A program made the position numbers and the translations under genes. A model generated the notes under the pieces. It made no database searches, had not been told where the DNA came from, and saw nothing but the letters and a program-made list of their open reading frames with translations. A stretch of 34,828 nt of DNA from Opitutaceae bacterium (GTDB taxonomy: Bacteria > Verrucomicrobiota > Verrucomicrobiia > Opitutales > Opitutaceae). Numbering within the stretch: the first letter of the stretch is position 1; the number at the start of each line of letters is the position of its first letter. The stretch spans positions 1 to 34,828 of the forward strand of contig JAQTYQ010000033.1 of assembly GCA_028688225.1 (NCBI GenBank), written 5' to 3'. This document shows, one piece after another, positions 25,164-32,478 of the stretch.

Positions 25164-25670
25164 TCAGGATCTGGCGGCCGGGATGCCCTGCTGGATCTTG
25201 CCCATGAGACTGACGAGCGTCTTGCGTTCGGGTTCCGTGAGCCGGCCCATGACCGTGGCGATGCGGCGGAAGTATTCCGGCAGGATGCGGGCGATAAAGT
25301 TGCGACCTTTGTCGGTGAGCCGGACGAGCATCATGCGGCGGTCGTCGGGTGCATTTTCGCGTTTGACGAAACCGTCGCGTTCCAGCGTATCGATCAATCC
25401 CGTCATGGTGGCCCGGGTCACGTTGGCGCGGTCGGCCAGATCGGCGGGATTCGTCGGCTGGTCTGGATCACGATTCAGCAGGACCAGCACGATAAAACGC
25501 CCCTGCGAGATGGCGTGGCCGGCCAAAGCTTCGCTGAAGGCTTCAAAGAGGTCCGTGCTCGTCCGCAAAAGGTGTAGAAACGCCTCCATGGCCGACGGGT
25601 TCAGCTCGGGATAACGATGGGAGAGCTCGAGCAGACACTCGTATTGCGGCACTTCTTTGAGGAGGAGCAT
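25164..25670 (-). CDS. MarR-family transcriptional regulator (operon A)
   Basis: The 168-residue protein has a dimerisation helix region at 1-60 and a winged helix at about 73-125. The recognition-helix region is ANVTRATMTGLIDTLERDG (82-100), and the wing is DDRRMMLVRLTDKG (109-122), which is diagnostic of MarR. It is first in the operon, so it most likely represses its own promoter and the efflux genes until a ligand binds. The recognition region is identical to that of the MarR protein at 31687-32271. A conserved block lies 31 bases upstream of the ATG. No clear ribosome-binding site is visible. Confidence 0.93.
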   Translation of the reverse strand: MLLLKEVPQYECLLELSHRYPELNPSAMEAFLHLLRTSTDLFEAFSEALAGHAISQGRFIVLVLLNRDPDQPTNPADLADRANVTRATMTGLIDTLERDGFVKRENAPDDRRMMLVRLTDKGRNFIARILPEYFRRIATVMGRLTEPERKTLVSLMGKIQQGIPAARS

Positions 25671-25700
25671 GGACGGGGTGATGTTTGGGCGAAAAACAAT

Positions 25701-25739
25701 AAGGTGGCTGACTGTAAGGCTCCTAATTATTATGGCAAG
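25701..25739. promoter_or_regulatory. Conserved upstream block of marR operon A
   Basis: This 39-base stretch aligns without gaps to 32286-32324 upstream of the other marR gene, with 31 identical positions. The central run GGCTCCTAA and the end GGCAAG are fully conserved. It contains the small dyad TAATTATTA in this copy. Such conservation in otherwise unrelated intergenic DNA suggests a shared operator/promoter, probably the MarR binding site. Confidence 0.6.
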
Positions 25740-25839
25740 GAACGATTCCCCAATAGTAGGGTCGATCGGCTGCCGCAGCAGCTGGACTTATCTCGCCGCC
25801 GGCATCTGCAAACCCTAAACCGGACCCATGCTGTCGAGT

Positions 25840-25910
25840 GTGGCAGCCGACGTAAGGAGGCTGGCGGAAGGTGCGGCGCCAAACGCCAGCCTCGTTATCT
25901 CGGCTGCTAC
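25840..25910. repeat. REP-like hairpin element, copy 2
   Basis: Arms at 25840-25866 and 25884-25910 are inverted copies that match at 23 of 27 positions, around a 17-base loop. The left arm matches the left arm of the element at 7229-7252 at 20 of 24 positions. The loop again contains AAGGTG and GCCAA. It lies between the two efflux operons, downstream of the second tolC-like gene and upstream of marR operon A. Confidence 0.7.
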
Positions 25911-25948
25911 GCGTCTTGCGGGCTTTGACTGCATCGGTCCGACTAGAG

Positions 25949-27237
25949 CCCCTCAGGGGCCGGAGAAGACGTCGGCCTGGCCGATGGCCTGGCGCAGCGC
26001 CGCCAGCGCCACGTGGTAGCCGTAGCCGGCCTGCAACTGGTTCAACCGCGCCTCCGTCAGCGACACCTGGCTGGTCAGCACGTCCAGCTGCGTCGCCGTC
26101 CCCGCCCCGTACCGCACGTTCGCCAGCCGCAGCGCCTCCTGCGCCTGCTCCACCGTCTTGCCCGAGGCCTGCACCAGCTCCCACGCCTCCAGCAGCGATG
26201 AATACGCCTGCCGCACCTGCACCTCCACCGCCAGCGTCGCCGAGGCCAGCGCCAGTTGCGCCTGCGCCAGCTGCGAGCGGGCCTGCACCACCCGCCCCGC
26301 CGTCGCCCGCCCGTCAAAAATGTTCCACTGCGCCTGCACCCCCGCCGTCCACCCCTCCCGCCGCTCGCTCCAGGCCCCGCTCAACGGACTGCGCACCCAG
26401 TCGTAGCCCCCCACCACCTCCACCTCCGGCAGATACCCCGCCCGGCTCGCCTTCACGCTCTGCGCCCCCGCCGCCGCCAGCTTCGCCAGCTGCTGCAGCT
26501 CCGGCCGCTGCGCCCGCGCCGCCACCAAGGCCTCCGCCAACTGATAGCTCACCGCCTGCGCCACCTCCAGCCTCCCCACCAGCTCCAGCCCCTGCTCCGT
26601 CGTCCCCCCGCTCAAGCCCAGCACCTGCCGCAACTGCTCGATCGCCAACCGGTAGTCGTTGCGCGCCTGGATCAGCGGCGGCTGCCCGTTCGCCAAAGCC
26701 ACCTCCGCCCGCAACACCTCGAAGTTCGACGTCGTCCCCGCCTCAAACCGGCTCCTTGCGTCCTTCAACTGCTGCCCCAGCAGCTGCACGTTCTCCTCCT
26801 GCACCCCGATCTGCTCCTTCGCCAATAACACCGCGTAAAATTGCGTGCGCACCGCCAATAACTGCGCGTTGATCACCCCCTCCAGCTCCAGCACCGCCGC
26901 CTCCCGCGCCAGCCGCGCCCCCTTCACCGAGGCCATCACCCCGCCCCCCGCGTACACCACCTGCCGCGCCTGCACGCTGATCCCCCAGCTGCTCCCACTG
27001 GCCGGATTGTAGCCCGAAATCTCCCGCGCATTGCCCGTGTAGCTCCCGCTCATCCCCACCTGCGGAATCGCCCGCGAGCGCACCTCCAACTCCACCCCCC
27101 TCTCCTCCTTGATCCGCTCCCGCGCCTGCCGGATCGCATAGTTGTGCTCCAGCGCGAAGCCCAGGGCCCCATCCAGGTCAAGCGCCCCCGCCGGCAGCCC
27201 GTCCGCATCCACCCCCGGCTGCCCACCCGCGACCGGT
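25949..27237. repeat. 1289-bp direct repeat, copy 2 (tolC core)
   Basis: Second copy of the block at 19520-20808, offset 6429 bases, in the same orientation. Both ends coincide with functional borders of the reading frame: the signal-peptide junction on one side, the stop codon plus four bases on the other. Confidence 0.93.
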
Positions 27238-27296
27238 AGCATCAACCCTGCGCAGGTGGACAGGAACAAAGAAAAACGAAGCGACGTGAGTCTCAT
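25953..27296 (-). CDS. TolC-like outer membrane efflux channel (operon B)
   Basis: This 447-residue protein is identical in sequence from Pro21 to the end to the channel at 19524-20867. The first 20 residues (MRLTSLRFSLFLSTCAGLML) are an unrelated signal sequence of exactly the same length. Cys15 sits in LSTC-AG, which is not a canonical lipobox, so lipidation is unlikely but not excluded. Function and domains are as for the other copy: trimeric outer-membrane duct with two OEP repeats and the GTATQLDVLTSQ motif. It starts three bases after the stop of its RND pump, a tight operon. Since the mature proteins are the same, either pump can presumably use either channel. Confidence 0.93.
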   Translation of the reverse strand: MRLTSLRFSLFLSTCAGLMLPVAGGQPGVDADGLPAGALDLDGALGFALEHNYAIRQARERIKEERGVELEVRSRAIPQVGMSGSYTGNAREISGYNPASGSSWGISVQARQVVYAGGGVMASVKGARLAREAAVLELEGVINAQLLAVRTQFYAVLLAKEQIGVQEENVQLLGQQLKDARSRFEAGTTSNFEVLRAEVALANGQPPLIQARNDYRLAIEQLRQVLGLSGGTTEQGLELVGRLEVAQAVSYQLAEALVAARAQRPELQQLAKLAAAGAQSVKASRAGYLPEVEVVGGYDWVRSPLSGAWSERREGWTAGVQAQWNIFDGRATAGRVVQARSQLAQAQLALASATLAVEVQVRQAYSSLLEAWELVQASGKTVEQAQEALRLANVRYGAGTATQLDVLTSQVSLTEARLNQLQAGYGYHVALAALRQAIGQADVFSGP

Positions 27297-27299
27297 GGA

Positions 27300-30200
27300 T
27301 TATTTGGCGAGAAATTGCGGTTCGGCCAGCGAAGCGGCGTCCGCGGCAAGGGCGCGTTCGTCGGCCGGTTGTTTGGAATGATCCCTGGCCAATAGCATAT
27401 AGAGCGAAGGAACGACAAACAGCGTGAAGACGGTGCCGATGGTCATGCCTCCGACCAGCACCAGACCGATGGAATTACGGGCCGCCGCGCCGGCCCCGGT
27501 GACCAGCGTGAGCGGGAAGTGGCCGGCAATCGTCGCGACCGACGTCATGAGCACGGGGCGCAGGCGAGTCATGGCCGCCTCGTGCACCGCGTCGAGCTTC
27601 GCGCGCCCCTGTTCCTGGAGTTTGTTGGCGAACTCCACGATGAGGATGCCGTTTTTGGCGACCAAACCGACCAGTGTCACGAGGCCCACCTGCGCGTAGA
27701 TGTTCAGCGTGGTCGTCCAGCCGTTCGTCCAGAAAGGGATATTCGGGTTGGGCATCTTCAGAACGGTGAAGACCAGCGCTCCGAACATCGCCAGCGGCAC
27801 CGACCCGAGCAGGATGACGAAGGGATCGCGGAATGAGTTAAACTGGACCGCCAGCGCGAGGAAGATCATCACGATCGCGAGCGAAAATGCCGGCAGAAAC
27901 TTATTGCCTTCCTGGCGGAGTTGGCGCGATTCGCCGGTATAATCGACGCTGTAGCCGGGCGGCAGGATCTCCTTCGCCGCGTCCTCAAGCACCCGCAGCG
28001 CCTGGTCGAGGGTGCGGTTGGTCTGACCGGAAAGCTTGACGGCATTCAACTGCTGAAAGCGGTTGAGCGAGCGCGGGACGGTTTTGTTCCCGATGGTCGC
28101 CACGCTGCTGAGGGGAATGAGCTTCCCCTCGGGACCGGCGATATAGATGTCCTTGAGCTGATCGGGATTGAGCCGCTCGCCGCGCTTGAGCTGGGCGATG
28201 ACCTTGTAGCTGCGTCCGGCGATGTTGAAGCGGTTCACGAAATTCCCGCCGAGCGCCGAGGCGAGATCCGCTCCGACCCGCGTGAGGTCGAGGCCCAGCG
28301 CCGCCGCCTTGTCGCGGTCGATCTGGATCTCGGACTGCGGCTGGTCGATCTTCAGGTCGAGCAGCGGCGGGAAGAAGAAGATCCCGCTCTGCATCGCCTT
28401 CATCTGGATTTTCTGCGCGAACTCCAGCAACCGCTCCGAATCGGCCGTCGAGGCGATGATGAACTCCACGGGAAAATTGCTGCCGCCGGGCAGCGCCGGG
28501 GGCGTCGTGGCGAAAACCTGCAGGCCCGGAATCTGCGCCAGCCCGGCCTGGACTTCCGGCAGGACCTGAAAGACCGTGCGCTGGCGGGGCGCCTGCCAGG
28601 GTTTCAGCACCACGCCGCTGAAACCGTTGACGCCTTGGGCGGCGGCAAAGGGATTCGAGGGCGGAAACATGAGCTGGAAGGTGAGATCGGCCTCGGGAAT
28701 GTTGCGAAGCACCTCTTCCGCCGCGCGGGCATACCGGCTGTTCTGGTCCGCCGTGGCGTTGGCCGCCGTGTTGATGATGCCAAAGATCACGCTCTGGTCC
28801 TCGGTCGGGGCGAGCTCCTTGGGCGAAAACTGATACATGAAGAAGGCCAGCACACTGACCACGCCCCAGATGATGTAGACGAATGGGCGCGCATCCAGCG
28901 TGCCCCGCAGCACGCGGCCGTAAGTCCGCCGCAGCCGGTCGAAATGGTGGTTCACCCAGCCGGTGAAACCACGCTCCTCATCCGCCGCGCTGCGGAGCAG
29001 GTGCGCCGCCATCATCGGCGAAAGGGTCAGGGCAACGATGCCCGAGATCGTGACCGCGCCGGCCAGCGTCAGCGCGAACTCGCGGAACAACGCGCCGGTC
29101 AGGCCCCCCTGCAGACCGATCGGAGTGTACACCGCCGCGAGCGTGATCGTCATCGCGATGATCGGGCCGATCAGTTCCCGGGCGCCGAGAAACGCCGCCT
29201 CGCGCGGCGTGCGGCCTTCGCGCAAATGGCGCTCGATGTTTTCGACGACCACGATGGCGTCGTCCACCACGAGACCGACGGAGAGCACGATGGCCAGCAG
29301 CGTGAGCAAATTCAGCGTGAAGCCGAAGATCTGCATCAGGAACACGCCGCCGATGAGCGAAACCGGGATCGCCACCACCGGCACGAGCACGGAGCGCACG
29401 GAACCGAGGAAAAGGAAGATCACGATGACGACGATCAGCAGCGTATCGACGAGCGTCTCGGTGACGTCGTGAATGGCCTTGCTGATATATTCGGAGGCAT
29501 CGTAGCCGATGTCCGCCTCCAGTCCGGTCGGAAGATCCTGCCTCACCGCCTCGAGCTCGGTGCGGACGCGCTTGACGACGTCGATCGTATTCGCGCTCGG
29601 CAGCGGGAAGATGCCCATGAACACGGCCGTCTGGCCCGAGTAGCGCACCTGGGTGTCGTAGTCCTCGGAACCGAGCTCAACGTCGGCGACATCCTCGATG
29701 CGGACGATGGTGTCATTTTGCTGGCGGACGACGAGCCGCCTGAATTCCCCGGCCGAATGAAGATCGGTGTTGGCGGTAAGGTTGACCTGCACGAGCGACC
29801 CTTTGGTACTGCCGACCGCGGCGAGCACGTTGTTCGCCGCCAGCGCCTGCCGGACCTGGGCCGGGCTGATGTTGAGGGCGGCCATCTTGTCGGGCTTGAG
29901 CCAGACCCGCATGGCGAAGGTGCGCGCGCCGAGGATGTCGGCGCGCTGAACACCTTGGAGCGAGGACAGGCGCGGTTGCACGACCCGGGTGAGGTAGTCG
30001 GTGATTTCGGCCTGTGAAAGCACCTCGGAGGAAAAGCTCAGGTAAGCGGCCGCAAACTGCGAATCGGCGGACTGCACGCTGATCGACGGGACTTCGGCCT
30101 CGGGCGGCAGGTCGTTGCGCACCTGGTTGACCTTGGCGGTGATGTCGGCGAGCGCCTTCGTCTGGTCGTAGTTGAGCTTGAGGCGGGCGTTGATCAACGA

Positions 30201-30467
30201 GAAGCCGAGCAGGCTTTTCGATTCGACATATTCGATGCCTTCCGCCGAGGCGACCGCCCGCTCCAGCGGCGTCGTAACGAAGCCGCGCACGAGCTCCGCG
30301 CTGGCACCGACATAAACCGTTGCGATCGACACGGAGGCATTTTCACTCCGCGGATACTGACGGATGTTGAGCGAACGCCAGGCCTGCAGGCCCGCGATGA
30401 CAATCACGAGATTGACGACAATCGCCAGAACCGGGCGACGGATGAAAAGATCGGTGAAAGGTTTCAT
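27300..30467 (-). CDS. RND multidrug efflux pump, inner membrane subunit (operon B)
   Basis: The 1055-residue AcrB-class pump starts MKPFTDLFIRRPVLAIVVNL at the ATG at 30465-30467; a TTG two codons upstream is possible but unneeded. Helix 1 lies at about 13-30. QYP is at 37-39, and the proton-relay Asp402/Asp403 lie in VGLVVDDAIVVVENIERH. The second half contains an extra loop, MPNPNIPFWTNGWTTTLNIYAQ, before a late transmembrane helix, which explains most of the greater length compared with the other pump. The tail after LLARDHSKQ is Ala-rich. It pairs with the adaptor at 30528-31661 (60-base gap) and the channel that follows. Sequence between the two pumps is conserved in membrane motifs but clearly diverged elsewhere, so their substrates may differ. 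Confidence 0.95.
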   Translation of the reverse strand: MKPFTDLFIRRPVLAIVVNLVIVIAGLQAWRSLNIRQYPRSENASVSIATVYVGASAELVRGFVTTPLERAVASAEGIEYVESKSLLGFSLINARLKLNYDQTKALADITAKVNQVRNDLPPEAEVPSISVQSADSQFAAAYLSFSSEVLSQAEITDYLTRVVQPRLSSLQGVQRADILGARTFAMRVWLKPDKMAALNISPAQVRQALAANNVLAAVGSTKGSLVQVNLTANTDLHSAGEFRRLVVRQQNDTIVRIEDVADVELGSEDYDTQVRYSGQTAVFMGIFPLPSANTIDVVKRVRTELEAVRQDLPTGLEADIGYDASEYISKAIHDVTETLVDTLLIVVIVIFLFLGSVRSVLVPVVAIPVSLIGGVFLMQIFGFTLNLLTLLAIVLSVGLVVDDAIVVVENIERHLREGRTPREAAFLGARELIGPIIAMTITLAAVYTPIGLQGGLTGALFREFALTLAGAVTISGIVALTLSPMMAAHLLRSAADEERGFTGWVNHHFDRLRRTYGRVLRGTLDARPFVYIIWGVVSVLAFFMYQFSPKELAPTEDQSVIFGIINTAANATADQNSRYARAAEEVLRNIPEADLTFQLMFPPSNPFAAAQGVNGFSGVVLKPWQAPRQRTVFQVLPEVQAGLAQIPGLQVFATTPPALPGGSNFPVEFIIASTADSERLLEFAQKIQMKAMQSGIFFFPPLLDLKIDQPQSEIQIDRDKAAALGLDLTRVGADLASALGGNFVNRFNIAGRSYKVIAQLKRGERLNPDQLKDIYIAGPEGKLIPLSSVATIGNKTVPRSLNRFQQLNAVKLSGQTNRTLDQALRVLEDAAKEILPPGYSVDYTGESRQLRQEGNKFLPAFSLAIVMIFLALAVQFNSFRDPFVILLGSVPLAMFGALVFTVLKMPNPNIPFWTNGWTTTLNIYAQVGLVTLVGLVAKNGILIVEFANKLQEQGRAKLDAVHEAAMTRLRPVLMTSVATIAGHFPLTLVTGAGAAARNSIGLVLVGGMTIGTVFTLFVVPSLYMLLARDHSKQPADERALAADAASLAEPQFLAK

Positions 30468-30527
30468 GGGCAATAAGTGTGGAATGCGGTGACGCGCCGG
30501 CGAAGTCCTGCCGCGGCGCAGTGAGGC

Positions 30528-31661
30528 TCAGGCGTCCTTCGGCGTCGGCGCCAGTTTCGCGTCGGGAGCGAGCCGATTGTCGATGACGACGTTCATGCCC
30601 GGCCGCAGCTTGAACACCCCCGACGTGACCACGGATTGCCCCGCCTGCAAACCGGAGGTCACGGCGACAAAATCGCCCTGCGTCGTGCCGAGCCGCACGA
30701 ATTGCTGGCGCAGCACCTTCTCGACCTGGCCGCTCTGCTCATTTCGCTTTTCCTCGATGATGAACACCGAGTCCCCGTAGGGCGCGTAGAGCACCGCCGT
30801 GGCGGGAATAGGCAGGACGCGCTGCCGCGTGGGCAGCACGACGTCCACCTTGGCAAACATGCCGGGATGCAGCCTGCCTTCAGGATTCGCGAGGGTGACC
30901 TGCACCCGGACATTGCGCGTGGTCGGGTCGACCTCCGGGCTCACCGCACTGATCCTGCCCTCGAAATTCATGCCGGGGGAGGAGGCGTCGCTCGCCAGCC
31001 GGACGGTCATCCCGGGCGCCAGCATCGTCAGATACTGCTGCGGGAGGGAAAAATTCACATAGATGGGGTCCAGCGTCTGCAAGGTGGTGATGGCCTCTCC
31101 TTCCCGCAGAATCTGCCCGAGGTTCACCAGTCGGAGGCCGAGGCGGCCGGCAAAGGGGGCGCGGATCGTTTTTTTGGCGATGATCGCGCGAATACTGTCA
31201 ACCTGCGCCATCGCCTGCTTGGTCTGGGCCTCGGCGGCATCGTACTCCGCCTGCGAGTTGGAGTGCTGCGCGCGAAGCTCCTTCGCACGGTCCAGGTTGA
31301 TGCGGGCGAGGGTGGCGGCCGCCTCGGTGGCCTTGAGCTGCGCCTCCTCGGCGGCCAGGTCAAGCTGGACCAGCAAATCATCGGCTTTGACCGTGGCGCC
31401 CGACTCAAAGGCGATTTTGACCACTTTCCCGCCCATCTCGGCGCCCACGATCACGCCCTGCACAGCTACCAGAGAGCCGGTGGCGCTGATGGTGTCCTCC
31501 CAACTCTCCTCTTGCACGACGGTCGCAGTGACCGTCTCCGGCGGAGGGACCATGGCGGCGCCGGCCGCAAACATGGCCTGGAACTGCAGCACTTTGATGC
31601 CGGCAAGCACGCCGACCAGAAGTATGAGACCACTGAGGGTGACGGTCAGTTTTTTGAGCAT
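30528..31661 (-). CDS. RND periplasmic adaptor (membrane fusion protein, operon B)
   Basis: The adaptor has 377 residues from the ATG at 31659-31661. The open frame extends to 31739, but that part overlaps the marR gene and is Pro-rich without family character. The anchor is TVTLSGLILLVGVLAGIKVL. Lipoyl segments, the second being TIRAPFAGRLGLRLVNLGQIL, flank a helical hairpin (AEEAQLKATEAAATLARINLDRAKELRAQ in parts). The barrel domain contains LHPGMFAKVDVVLPTRQ. It matches the operon A adaptor in order and motifs. It lies 25 bases after marR and 60 bases before the pump. It carries no lipobox cysteine. Role: links pump and channel in the periplasm. Confidence 0.93.
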   Translation of the reverse strand: MLKKLTVTLSGLILLVGVLAGIKVLQFQAMFAAGAAMVPPPETVTATVVQEESWEDTISATGSLVAVQGVIVGAEMGGKVVKIAFESGATVKADDLLVQLDLAAEEAQLKATEAAATLARINLDRAKELRAQHSNSQAEYDAAEAQTKQAMAQVDSIRAIIAKKTIRAPFAGRLGLRLVNLGQILREGEAITTLQTLDPIYVNFSLPQQYLTMLAPGMTVRLASDASSPGMNFEGRISAVSPEVDPTTRNVRVQVTLANPEGRLHPGMFAKVDVVLPTRQRVLPIPATAVLYAPYGDSVFIIEEKRNEQSGQVEKVLRQQFVRLGTTQGDFVAVTSGLQAGQSVVTSGVFKLRPGMNVVIDNRLAPDAKLAPTPKDA

Positions 31662-31686
31662 GGTGGTAAGAAGTGAAGAAGGCGGT

Positions 31687-32271
31687 TCAGCGGGCGGGCG
31701 CCGGCCGGGGTGCGGCGGCCATCGCGGTGGCTTGGGCAATGATTTTGTTGAGCAGATGCACGAGGGTCTGGCGTTCCCGCTCGCTCAGCGTGCGGGTGAG
31801 GGCGGCCATGAGCTGGAAATGATCCGGCAGGAGGCCGGACAAAAACCGTTCCGCCCGGGGCGTCAGCACCACGGACAACATGCGGCGGTCCTCAGGATCG
31901 GGCACCCGTTTCACCAAACCGTCGCGCTCGAGTGTGTCGATGAGGCCCGTCATGGTCGCGCGAGTGACATTCGCCGCCTCGGCGAGTCCCGCCGGCGTGC
32001 GCGGCCCCGGCGGCAGGCAATTGTCCGTGGCGCACGGCCCGGCCTTCCGGCGGGGGCGCGAGCTGCTCCAAAGCAGCATCAATACGCCAAACCGGCCCTG
32101 GGAAATGTCATGTCTGGCCAGATTCCGCCCCGACACATCGAAGACCGCGTCCCCCGCGCGCAGGAGGTGCAAAAACACCGCGCACGCCGATGGGTCGAGG
32201 TCGGGCAGTTCCTTCGCGGCTTCGAGCAGGCACTCGTAGCGGGGCAGGTCTTTGAGCATCAGGAATGGCAT
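31687..32271 (-). CDS. MarR-family regulator with a cysteine-bearing insert (operon B)
   Basis: The 194-residue paralogue of the operon A regulator starts MPFLMLKDLPRYECLLEA; Met5 is an alternative start. The winged helix has the same ANVTRATMTGLIDTLERDG recognition region (100-118) and a DPEDRRMLSVVLTPRA wing. Between the dimerisation part and the winged helix it carries about 15 additional residues with GPCATDNCLPPG (Cys80, Cys85) that the other copy lacks. Such a cysteine pair could sense redox or metals, but this is inference. The C-terminus is an Ala/Pro-rich extension. It heads operon B and very likely represses it; a conserved block lies 15 bases before the ATG. Confidence 0.92.
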   Translation of the reverse strand: MPFLMLKDLPRYECLLEAAKELPDLDPSACAVFLHLLRAGDAVFDVSGRNLARHDISQGRFGVLMLLWSSSRPRRKAGPCATDNCLPPGPRTPAGLAEAANVTRATMTGLIDTLERDGLVKRVPDPEDRRMLSVVLTPRAERFLSGLLPDHFQLMAALTRTLSERERQTLVHLLNKIIAQATAMAAAPRPAPAR

Positions 32272-32285
32272 GGGGGCGGAATAGT

Positions 32286-32324
32286 AAGGCGGCAGACGGT
32301 ATGGCTCCTAACTACTTCGGCAAG
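32286..32324. promoter_or_regulatory. Conserved upstream block of marR operon B
   Basis: It aligns gaplessly with 25701-25739 (31 of 39 positions). A TTGACT hexamer on the minus strand just upstream (about 32324-32329) could be a -35 element reading into the block. If so, a repressor bound to the block would cover the promoter. The exact -10 element could not be settled by eye. Confidence 0.6.
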
Positions 32325-32421
32325 TCAATGCGCCCGTTTTTTTCGCCCTCTTTGTCAGGCAGTAGTCAGCCTTATCGGCCCCGCCTCGCGCTAGAAGCAG
32401 CGCCCGGAAAAAATTCTGCGC

Positions 32422-32450
32422 AAAAAAGAGCGGGCCGGGCGGCCCGCTCT
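32422..32450 (-). terminator. Intrinsic terminator of the transketolase gene
   Basis: On the minus strand AGAGCGGGCC and GGCCCGCTCT form a perfect 10-bp stem around a GCCC loop, followed directly by a run of T (T at 32422-32427). The stem begins 29 bases after the transketolase stop. This is a textbook Rho-independent terminator. Confidence 0.92.
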
Positions 32451-32478
32451 GGCAGTCCTTCACTCCCCGACTGCGGTC

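Noticed and set aside
31662..31739. Longer N-terminus for the operon B adaptor
   Set aside because: It would overlap marR and adds a Pro-rich stretch in front of a normal membrane anchor; the ATG at 31661 fits the paralogue.
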